Shown piece by piece: positions 38,101 through 46,342 of a DNA stretch of 64,000 bases. Below the pieces are notes generated by a model that saw nothing but the letters and a program-made list of their open reading frames with translations, did no database searches and was not told where the DNA came from. The DNA comes from Lonicera japonica. Lineage: Eukaryota; Streptophyta; Magnoliopsida; Dipsacales; Caprifoliaceae. The DNA lies in contig CM038465.1 of assembly GCA_021464415.1 (NCBI GenBank), positions 17,391,839 through 17,455,838 of the forward strand. The letters are read 5' to 3'. A program made the position numbers and the translations under genes. Numbering within the stretch: position 1 is the stretch's first letter; the number at the start of each line of letters is the position of its first letter.

Positions 38101-39424
38101 GGTGGTGAAAAATGAGAACAATGAATTAATCCCACAAAGAGTCACTTCCGGGTGGCGTATGTGCATTGATTACCGTAAGTTAAATGCAGTGACACGTAAA
38201 GATCATTTTCCACTACCTTTCTTAGATCAAATGCTAGAAAGAGTAGCGGGACATGAATTTTATTGTTTCTTAGACGGATTTTCTGGGTACAATCAAATTG
38301 AAATCGATTTGGATGATCAAGAGAAGACGACATTTACATGTCCATTTGGTACATTTGCATACCGCAGAATGCCATTTGGATTATGTAATGCACCCGCAAC
38401 TTTTCAGAGATGCATGCTAAGCATTTTTAGTGATCTTGTGGAAAGAACACTAGAAGTGTTTATGGATGACTTCACCGTTTACGGTGAGTCATTCGATAAT
38501 TGTTTATTAAATCTTGAGCAGGTTCTAGAACGCTACGTGGAAAAGAGGCTTGTTCTCAATTGGGAAAAATGTCATTTTATGGTGAAAAAAGGGATTGTTT
38601 TGGGCCATATCGTGTCCAAAAAGGGAATTGAAGTTGACAAAGCTAAGGTGGATCTCATTGCTAAATTGCCAACTCCAAAGACGGTCAAAGATGTCCGCTC
38701 ATTTTTAGGCCACGCTGGATTCTATCGAAGATTTATACAAAATTTTAGCCTAATAGCTAAACCAATGTGTAATCTTCTCCTCAAAGATGCCCCGTTCGAG
38801 TGGACCGATCAATGTGAGGAAGCCTTCAAGCAACTAAAACAATTGCTCACCACCGCTCCCATTATGCAAAGTCCAGATTGGAATCTTCCATTCGAGCTTA
38901 TGTGCGACGCAAGCGACTATGCAATTGGTGCGGTGCTTGGACAAAGAAAGGACAAGAAGCCGGGTGTGATTTATTATGCGAGCCGAACTCTCAATGAGGC
39001 TCAAATGAATTACACCACTACCGAGAAGGAGCTCCTTGCAATTGTGTTTGCTCTGGACAAGTTCAGGTCCTACCTCATCGGCTCACCAATCCTAATCTTC
39101 ACAGACCATGCGGCTCTTAAATACTTGTTCACAAAGAAGGATGCTAAGCCGCGACTCTTGCGTTGGATTCTTCTACTCCAAGAATTCAACATTATGATCA
39201 AAGACAAGAAAGGCGTCGAAAATGTGGTGGCTGACCATTTGTCAAGGCTTATGTTCAATGATTCCATTGATGAAAGCCCAATCAAAGACTCATTTCCTGA
39301 TGAGCACTTGTTCTCGATGACATCTTCTCCATGGTTACGCCGATATTGTCAATTTCATTGTCACCGGAGAAATGCCAAAATCTTGGAGCTCGCAAGACAA
39401 GAGGCGATTCATCAACGAGGCTAA
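35195..39424 (+). CDS. Athila-like Gag-protease-RT-RNase H polyprotein (frameshifted at its end)
   Basis: The open frame is 1409 codons. Gag lies around residues 90-240 (LQLFPFSLKDKAKTWLNA). A CCHC zinc knuckle follows at Cys321, Cys324, His329 and Cys334. Next is an Asp protease with Asp657 in DLGAS, the Athila-type form of D-T/S-G. The RT has WRMCIDYRKLN and FMDD at 1089-1092. RNase H starts at Asp1238 (CDASDYAIGAVLG) and continues with TEKELLAIV, TDHAALKYL and ADHLSR. The start could be the ATG at 35195 or the ATG at 35288 (MDHHEEAREG). Protein-like reading is lost after about 39334, where one extra T (in TGGTTAC, 39332-39338) shifts the frame. The tail to 39424 is out of frame, so integrase is disconnected. 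Gag through RNase H look functional. Confidence 0.93.
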   Translation: MIHWLRNTKGRVERDPFPDLFFYNLFETEVTMDHHEEAREGNGGNHFDVQVQPIQEAPIATMRDYLQPPRSATPSCIVLPPTANRFAVKPGMIPLLPRFHGMESENPYLHLKEFEEVCSTFYDPNVTEEVVRLQLFPFSLKDKAKTWLNAQRPRSIITWQALQTEFLKKFFPVHRTNALRRQISNFAPKNQETFYECWERYKELVNACPHHGYENWNLVSFFYQSLTPEMRKFVEMMCNGTFLSKNPDEAFDFFDYIAESNQTWDTYNFSERNNMPNRGGYHQLKESDDLAARVTQLTKKIEALEFSKPREVNLMEEETMCSICDMIGHPTEKCPTIPTVKQVLLDPAQVNMMNNYKRPQNSPYSETYNSEWRNHPNFRWGNSNTQTNQPPNFQKSQSSYVPPPKRNVEDLLTQFIQKSDQNFQKFDQHVQRCEQYFQSNDRSMNDMRNFLSKMAPNFSNQEKGKFPAQPLANPHGQTMMIEEGTSSQDTLEHVKSITTLRGGKMVDKTIHPKAQKPKEVVQSKEAEVVDEEVEKNDEEVREKEDIEKIKESVKIPFPQRLQQSSKPNQNAEILEVFKQVKINIPLLDAVKQIPSYGKFLKDMCTTKRRLNVKKKAFMAEQVSSILQNTRIPKYKDPGCPTISCMIGNCRIKRALLDLGASVNVLPFSVYEQLGLGELKPTKVTIQLADRSVKVPRGIVEDVLVQVDKFFFPVDFIVIDTQPVVNPANQIPVILGRPFLATSNAIINCKNGIVKLTFGNMTFELNVFSLSKQASDFEDENEHINMIESLVDEHFEYNFELESLGDLLTTPKEPNNCMQVYSLSEKQVLQKEGETEPSKTIEGRIELKQLPSNLKYAFLGTSETFSVVISSELSTEQEEKLVSMLGKYKKAFGWSLADLHGISPLICTHKIYLEDEAKPARQFQRRLNPHMQDVVRNEVLKLLDAKIIYPISDSKWVSPTQVVPKKSGLTVVKNENNELIPQRVTSGWRMCIDYRKLNAVTRKDHFPLPFLDQMLERVAGHEFYCFLDGFSGYNQIEIDLDDQEKTTFTCPFGTFAYRRMPFGLCNAPATFQRCMLSIFSDLVERTLEVFMDDFTVYGESFDNCLLNLEQVLERYVEKRLVLNWEKCHFMVKKGIVLGHIVSKKGIEVDKAKVDLIAKLPTPKTVKDVRSFLGHAGFYRRFIQNFSLIAKPMCNLLLKDAPFEWTDQCEEAFKQLKQLLTTAPIMQSPDWNLPFELMCDASDYAIGAVLGQRKDKKPGVIYYASRTLNEAQMNYTTTEKELLAIVFALDKFRSYLIGSPILIFTDHAALKYLFTKKDAKPRLLRWILLLQEFNIMIKDKKGVENVVADHLSRLMFNDSIDESPIKDSFPDEHLFSMTSSPWLRRYCQFHCHRRNAKILELARQEAIHQRG

Positions 39425-40619
39425 GCATTTCTATTGGGATGAGCCTTATCTTTTCAAATATTGCTCAGATCAAATCATCCGACGATGCATTCCGGATGAA
39501 GAAATTGAAAGCGTGCTCACCTTTTGCCACACCGAAGCTTGTGGTGGCCACTTCTCTTCCAAAAAGACTGCGGCAAAGATTCTTTAATGTGGCCTTTATT
39601 GGCCAACCTTGTTCAAAGACACGCATCATTATTGCAAAGCATGTCCAAGATGCCAAATGCTCGGAGGAATAACACGACGAAGCATGATGCCACTCAACCC
39701 AATTTTGATTCTTGAAATCTTCGATTGTTGGGGCATTGATTTCATGGGACCCTTCCCACTCTCGTTTGGTAATCTTTACATTTTAGTTGCCGTAGATTAT
39801 GTTTCTAAATGGGTGGAAGCCAAAGCTTGCAAGACAAATGACCACAGTGTGGTGATCCAATTTTTGAAAGAAAATATTTTTGCAAGGTTTGGAATTCCGA
39901 AAGCAATAATAAGCGACGGAGGTACTCATTTCTGTAATCGATTTTTCGAAAAACTCATGCGTAAGTATGGGGTAACACACAAAGTATCTCTCGCCTATCA
40001 TCCCCAAACAAACGGGCAAGCGGAATTTGCAAATAGGGAGATAAAACAAATTTTGGAAAAAACGGTAAACCCAAATCGCAAAGATTGGTCTTTGCGCTTA
40101 AATGATGCGCTTTGGGCATACCGGACGGCTTTTAAAACCAATCTTAATATGTCTCCCTACCGATTGGTCTTTGGAAAATCATGCCACTTGCCTGTGGAAT
40201 TAGAACATAAATCTTTTTGGGCAATTAAGAAGTTGAATTTTGATTTTCAAGAAGCGGGAAATAATCGGAAACTTCAAATCGAAGAAATTGAGGAATTGAG
40301 AAGAGATGCATATGAAAATGCAAAAATAAGCAAGGACCGGGCAAAAAGTTTTCACGATAGAAATATATTGCGAAAAGATTTTCAAATTGGTCAAAAAGTC
40401 CTTGTTTACGATTCTCGTTTACATCTCTTCCCGGGAAAATTGAAATCAAGATGGACCGGCCCGTTTATCGTTAAACATGTTTACCCATACGGAGCTGTGA
40501 TGGTGGAAGATCCCAAAAATGGCTTTGAATTTAAAGTCAATGGCCAAAGGTTGAAGCAATTTTTGGAAATTCCAACTTTGGAGGAGTCCATTCCTCTAAA
40601 GGAACCAATCTATGTGTAA
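39336..40619 (+). pseudogene. Athila-like integrase, cut off by a frameshift and one stop codon
   Basis: In the frame +1 to the upstream polyprotein, the HH half of the zinc finger (CHTEACGGHF) precedes a stop TAA at 39585-39587. The CC half (CKACPRCQ) and the catalytic core then follow without further stops to 40619. The DD35E triad is intact: Asp in GIDFMGPF, Asp in ISDGGTHF, Glu in TNGQAEF, with 35 residues between the last two. A C-terminal [19 protein letters not shown] segment resembles the GPY/F module, and no chromodomain follows. The TAA probably arose from a Gln codon by one C-to-T change. Integrase must be supplied in trans for this copy to move. Confidence 0.88.
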
Positions 40620-40671
40620 AAATGTAGATTGCTTTGTGTAAAATAATGTATATATTTGTTCTTTTCATTTC

Positions 40672-40716
40672 AAAAAAAAAAAAAAAAAAAAAAAAGAGAG
40701 AGAGAGAGAGAGAGAG
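40672..40716 (+). repeat. A24 followed by (GA)n microsatellite
   Basis: An uninterrupted A-run (40672-40695) is followed by alternating GA to 40716. It lies between the integrase stop and the internal palindrome array. It could be slippage DNA or the trace of a poly(A)-tailed insertion. Confidence 0.85.
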
Positions 40717-40719
40717 TAG

Positions 40720-41079
40720 AGTAGGATCGATCTTACTAGTAAGATCGATCTCACTCAAGTCAGCAAACAAGGGTTCTAAGAGTTCCACACTTTCCAGTGC
40801 TATTCTTTACCATAGTAGGATCGATCTTACTAGTAAGATCGATCTTACTGGATGCACAATCACAGCACTGCTTACTTTGAAAAATTCCAGAAGTGTTTTG
40901 TTCCTTAGTAGGATCGATCTTACTAGTAAGATCGATCTTACTTCCACTGGTAGGATCGATCTCACCCATAGCAAGATCGATCTTACTTGATACACTAAGA
41001 GTGGACAGAACAGCCAAAATTTTCCAGTAGCCTTTTTGCCCTTAGTAAGATCGATCTTACTAGTAAGATCGATCTTACT
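40720..41079 (+). repeat. Internal array of twin palindromes upstream of the third ORF
   Basis: Units lie at 40720-40755, 40814-40849, 40907-40942 and 41044-41079, with a degenerate unit split over 40949-40966 and 40970-40987. Spacers of 58, 57 and 56 bp match the LTR array spacing. Most units read AGTAGGATCGATCTTACT plus AGTAAGATCGATCTTACT or close variants, which is the reverse complement of the LTR unit. TTCCAG recurs at offset 35-42 in the spacers, in the same direction as in the LTR. Confidence 0.92.
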
Positions 41080-41369
41080 CGAGGTAAAAACGGGACTGTT
41101 TCATTTCAAATACCCAAAACCCATCTTCCCTCTCTCACTTCTCTCCAAAACCCTAGCTGCCATCCTTCACTAAGCATCCATTTGCGAACTTAAAACCTTC
41201 AATCCTCACCCAACTTGACCTCCTAAACATCACCAAACCTCCTAACGCCCATCACAACACCCAATTATCTCAGCAATCACCATTTTCGAGCCCTAAGTTC
41301 TGCAAATTCGAACCTCCCCTCTGAAATACGTTTTTCTCTCATTTCTCCCCCTATTTTGACCCATCATCC

Positions 41370-42548
41370 ATGGCTTCTTCTTCATCTTCCAGGGTTAAGA
41401 ACACTCAGAAACCAACTGAATGGGTCATGAGATGAGGAAGGGATTACCAAGGATTCAGAAGCAAAAGGGAGAAAGAATGGTATGAAGATTGGTTCTTCAA
41501 AAGGCCAGTGGTGGCTGAACGCGCGGCGGATGTTGCAAATATCGATGACTTTGCCTTCCTACTAACATTTCAAAGAAGGATGGGCTGGATTGAGTTCCTC
41601 ATCAACAATGTTGGTGATTGCAATCTTACTATTTTCCGAGAGTTCATTGCAAGTCTAATCGAGAAAGGAACCTACGATTACGTTGCGTACGTTCGAGGAA
41701 AACAGGTACCTTTCAATCTTGCCCACCTCAGTCAATTCATACAAATCCCCGCTCTCCAGCAATACACCATTCCAATAGCAAATCGAGACTCCATTCCCCC
41801 GTCTGACGCAATGATTCAATACTTAACCGGGAAACCAAGTGAATGGGACGGTCTTGGTAATATAAAGGCTCAAACATTGCTCCCTCAATTTTATAAATTA
41901 TGGATGATTGTTTGTAATTGCATTGCCCCCACTAGCCACACCAATGATCTTTATTTACCCGACGTCCTGTTAGTTCATGCTCTAGCACATGACGATGAGA
42001 TTTGCTTGACCCGCTATCTCATTAGCATCATTGCTCACCCATCCATGCATACCCTCCATAAGGAATCCATTAAAATGGGTGTGCTCATTACAAAATTATG
42101 CGAAGACGCGGGTATTCAAGCTAGGCCAACCGACAAGATCAACAAACAACTTGGAATTGTTAACAATTCCACCTTTCGTCGGTCACTTGGGCAGTTTAGA
42201 GCTAGAGCAACTGAGGGTGGGGAAGGCGATGAGGGAGATGAGGAGGCTGAGCCGGTAGCCACACCTGCCCCACATCAAAGGGAGCAAGCTCCACGAGTTC
42301 AACACTCACGCAAACGGGCAGCGGTAGAGCAAGGGGAAGGACCATCCAGCAATGACCTTATCTTAGCCAAACTTGAAGAGATGCAACAAATGATGGTTCA
42401 GATGGAGCAGCGATCAGTAGAGCGGTACGAGGCGCTAAGCAAGAGAGAAGAAGATCATTACAACGACCTCGTCCACCGATTCGATGCGTGGGACGCTCGC
42501 TTCCAGTCATGGGATGCTCATTTCCAGCCTCCCCCGCCACCGATGTGA
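41370..42548 (+). pseudogene. Third ORF of the Athila-like element (putative plant transposon protein-like), one stop codon
   Basis: An ATG at 41370 (MASSSSSRVKNTQK) opens a 392-codon frame, broken only by TGA at 41433-41435 (codon 22). From there it is open to 42548. The N-terminal 200 residues (GWIEFLINNVGDCN, VRGKQVPFNLAHLSQF, IAHPSMHTLHKESIKMGVLI) resemble the 'putative plant transposon protein' domain found downstream of pol in plant Ty3/gypsy elements. A Glu/Gly-rich linker follows, then a predicted coiled coil (LILAKLEEMQQMMVQMEQ) and a PPPPPM end. No signal peptide or membrane segment is evident, so calling it an envelope is not supported. The stop may be a CGA-to-TGA change. Function is unknown. 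Confidence 0.65.
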
Positions 42549-42926
42549 TGATGATGGTCTCTAATACTTTATTTTTGTAGGTGATGAAACTGAAGGACTC
42601 TCACAATTGGTTTTATGATTTAGAGATTGGATGTTTTTGGAACATATTGCTAACTTTGGGTTTTTGTTTTGGTTTTTAACTAAATTATGGATTATGGTTT
42701 GAATGAATGAATGTTTTATTTTGCTAATCCTAATCCATGCCTTTAGTTTGTATATTTGTGTGTGAATTTTCTGTTTTAGCTATTGCCTCATGGAAAATCG
42801 ACTCTCTCTACGATACTGCGCTACAGCATTGGGGACAATGCTCATTTCAAGTTGGGGGGTAAGGAAATGTAATTTTCCATTTCAAGTTTTACTTAAAGTT
42901 TGATTGTTTTCCATGTTTAGGCCCTA

Positions 42927-42959
<33 letters not shown>

Positions 42960-43742
42960 AATTCATGATAAGGCTTAATATTCATGTTTGGCATTTCAAA
43001 GTTTCAATTCATGTTCATGCTTTGACTTTGGCATTCTGACTCTTGATTAGGATAAGCATGCTAGTGTTATCTCTCGGTAGCTATCTCTAATTAGGTTTGA
43101 GTTCCCCAAAGATGTCTTTGATCCAAGAAATGCACATTTGTTTTAAAATTGAAGTTTTTGCTAAATCAATTGAGTTGTTTTTATCCTTAGAAAGAAATTT
43201 GTTTTCAAAGGAAAGAGGGAATAACTACCTTACATTACAATGAAATTGAAAAGATAAAAACACTTGGAAACAGGGCTTCTATCTAAACTTGACTTAATGT
43301 TTCACTCGGTAATTATATAGCCCGTTTTTACATTTGGAATAGATGGAAAAGGCTGCCTTATGAACTAGAGTGAAGCCACCTTGTGAAAAGAAAAGAAGCA
43401 TCAAATGCTTACAAAAGAAAAAAAAAAAAAAAAAGGAAAAGGCTACCTATTCATTTTGCGTGAAAGCGCCTCTATTCTTTCTGTTGAAAATCCAAGAAGA
43501 AGAAGAATAAGTGAAAATTTTGTAAGAGTATACCTTCATTTGAAAAGTTTTCTTCTTTCAAAAGGATAATCAAAACTCATTCTTGATAGGTTAAAAAGTT
43601 CTTTTAAAACAAAAATCACACACACAAGGAAGACATCATTTGGAACTCATTCCTAAATCTACGTAGATACTCTGAGATTTCATTTGTGTGCTGCACATTC
43701 TAAATAAGCGTTTGAAATACCAAAATCAATCCTTGCACAATA
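42549..43742 (+). other. Untranslated 3' region of the Athila-like element
   Basis: There is no ORF of note. A T13A22 tract (42927-42961) can fold on itself. A G-rich GTTGGGGGGTAAGG (42851-42864) resembles a polypurine tract but is not next to an LTR. The region continues after the nested element at 58971-59148. Confidence 0.6.
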
Positions 43743-43747
43743 GAATT

Positions 43748-46342
43748 TGTAACACCCGGTTTCCTTATCGCTTGCAAATCGCGGCCCATATCGCGTATGA
43801 GACTGAATTTGGCTCCGGGCAGCCAAATTGGGTTCTGGAAAGGTTGGAATGGTTTGGAAACCTCCAACAAGTCATATTAATATATTTAAGTGTGTTATAA
43901 TGACTATAAGTTGTTTCGGGTGGCTCGGACGAAAATCGGGTCGAAAATCACAAGTTTCGATCCTACGCGATAAATTATTTTTACCCAACTTTGGATGACC
44001 ATAACTTCCTCATCCGAACTCCAAATGAGTCCCCGTTTTCGTCCACGTCTTCATTTCAATGCCCTCTACAACTTTCGTGTTTTGGCCGAGACCCAATTCT
44101 AACTCCTTGAGGCCCAAAAGTGCATGCGAAGTCGAACTATTGACCAAAAGCTGAAAGGGGCACTTCCAGGCCTAGGGAGTCGACTCCATGAACAGTAGGG
44201 AGTCGGCTCCATCGTGCTGGACAGGTTTTTTATAAATTTTTTCTTCTCCTTTCTTCCTCATTTCACCAAGCCATTGGAGAGCTCTTAGAGAGAGATTGAG
44301 GGGCTATCCTTGGGGATATTGTGAGAATACTCTAGGCTTATTATCCCCCACCAAATCATCAACATCATCATCATCTCCATCATCATCTTCATCTCCTCCT
44401 TCACCTCCATCCACCATAGCTAGGGTTTTTGAGCTCAAATTGGGGATTTTCGCATCTACGCGGTTTTGGCTCGATTCTTCCGCAATACTTCAAGGGATTG
44501 ACCCTCTTAAGGTGGGAACAATAGTATTTAAACTTCTTTTCAAGTTATTACAACATATTTACACCAAATCAAACTAAACCTAGGTTTTATACTCAAAGTT
44601 GCATATGCATGGGGCTTGGGTTAATTTCTTTGGATAATTTTGATGGATTTGAATCATATATGACATCAGTAGCTATTTTATACAAAAAGCCCCAATTTCT
44701 ATACTGTTTTTGGTAAGATTGGCACAAAACCCTTATGTACGGATACGATAGTGTACAGTGTACACTGCTACGCATATATATAATGCGATACATGGTTTTA
44801 AAAGCATATTTCGGACAAAGTTACATATATTAGTGGTATTGTTGTTGTGTTTTAAGTTATAGACCATATTTATGAGATTTTCTACTTACCTAGCCAGTCC
44901 GTAAGTATGCTGGTCAAATATATATATATATGTTTTGAATAAACCAAGTCTTTAAATCATAGTGGGAGGCTATTTGGGAACTCGTATACATTGTTTTATT
45001 GTATTAGACTTGGCTTGGGGCCAAATTGATGAAAGCATGTGAAACCTCCCAAACTAAGGATTTTATTGGTTTATTCCCTTAACTGACGGACTTGGCGGAT
45101 CTTATTTAATCTCAACAATACCACTACATGTTTTACAAAATGTATATGCACTCATATCTAGAATGGATACATATCTATGAGTTATACGAATATATATGGA
45201 ATGTATGCATGTTCGTATCTATATATCTGTATTCTTATGATTTCATGGATTTGATGAGTTTATTATTATTTGGACATATTATCGGATGGCCACACCGTTC
45301 GTACTAGATAGATGGTGATTATCGGTAGCGTATAGCCTTGGTGGCTACGTGAGTATTATTGTAGCGTACGCCTTTATGGCGGCGTGAGGTAGCGTACGCC
45401 TTTATGGCTGCGTGAGGTAGCGTACGCCTGTGTGGCTGCGTGAGGTAGCGTACGCCTAGGTGGACCTGGTAGGTGGTCCCTGCCTTGGGCAGCAGAAACC
45501 GAGTGCCGGCTATCTCTATATAGTAGATATATGAAAATCCTAGACGTGAGTTGATTTATGTGATTGATGTGATAGATCTAGTCGCGGTGTTGTGGCTTAT
45601 GTAGTACGATGATGTATATGTATACGTACATTGCTTTTCTTGTACTTTGGGTTGGGGGCATTATATATACATTCCACGAAAGGTTTCCCTGCATTAGCTG
45701 CTTCATATGTGTATATGTATTTATATTTGTATATACAAAGAGAAATGTGACTTATTACTGAGAAGCAGCACATAAACTATTTTCATTATAATACATGGCA
45801 TGGCATGCATGATTTCCAACTTATTTTCTTACACAACCCTTATAGTTCCCACTAAGCCCGTTTGGCTCACTCCCATTTTCCAAACTAGGTTTTGCAGGTA
45901 TTACCCGGGGGATGGTGCGCCATCGAGTCTAGATAGCTCTGAAGATTGGATTACCAAAGTCGTGGGAAACGACTTATGTCTTCTTTGTTTAAGTATTCAT
46001 ATTGTATCGTTTTAAACTCTTAAGCCATATATGTAAAGTATTTGTATATGATTGGAACCCTATTAAAGGGATCACTTTGTAATGTACTGTGCCTTTTATT
46101 TAACAAGTTACAGATGTGGAGATATTATTTTAAGTTAAATGTAAGCTATTTGACAGGAAATGGTTTTATTAATAATACAAACTCCACATGCCAGAATTTC
46201 TTTTAAAATGACTTTATTACTTCAGCCTGTTTGTGATATAAAATTCTAAATTTTACACCTGATCACCCGTCGTCGCGTACGACTCCGTGGCTAACCGGGT
46301 CCCGGAGGTACAAACCTCTAAACGGGATTTCGGGGCGTCACA
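43748..46342 (+). repeat. LTR A of the tandem element (2595 bp)
   Basis: The U3 dyads GGAGTCGACTCC (44176-44187) and GGAGTCGGCTCC (44199-44210) lie just upstream of TATAAAT (44231-44237). A CT-rich leader and a CATCAT-rich stretch giving a spurious 93-residue ORF (44296-44577) follow. It has three full copies of a 28-bp minisatellite (45361-45444). Confidence 0.92.

Noticed and set aside
39609..40619. A free-standing integrase gene starting at 39609
   Set aside because: The apparent start is a TTG codon (Leu) inside the integrase zinc finger. It is the part of pol after a stop codon, not a separate gene.
41508..42548. Start of the third ORF at 41508
   Set aside because: That codon is GTG. 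The same frame has an ATG at 41370 with a leader before it and a single stop in between, so 41370 is the likelier original start.
42851..42864. Polypurine tract of the Athila-like element
   Set aside because: It is not adjacent to an LTR. The G-run at 59149-59157 is, so this one is at most a conserved internal G-rich element.
44296..44577. 93-residue Ser-rich ORF repeated in the three LTRs
   Set aside because: It results from a CATCAT/CTCCTT-rich leader. It lies within an LTR, repeats only because the LTR repeats, and has no family resemblance.
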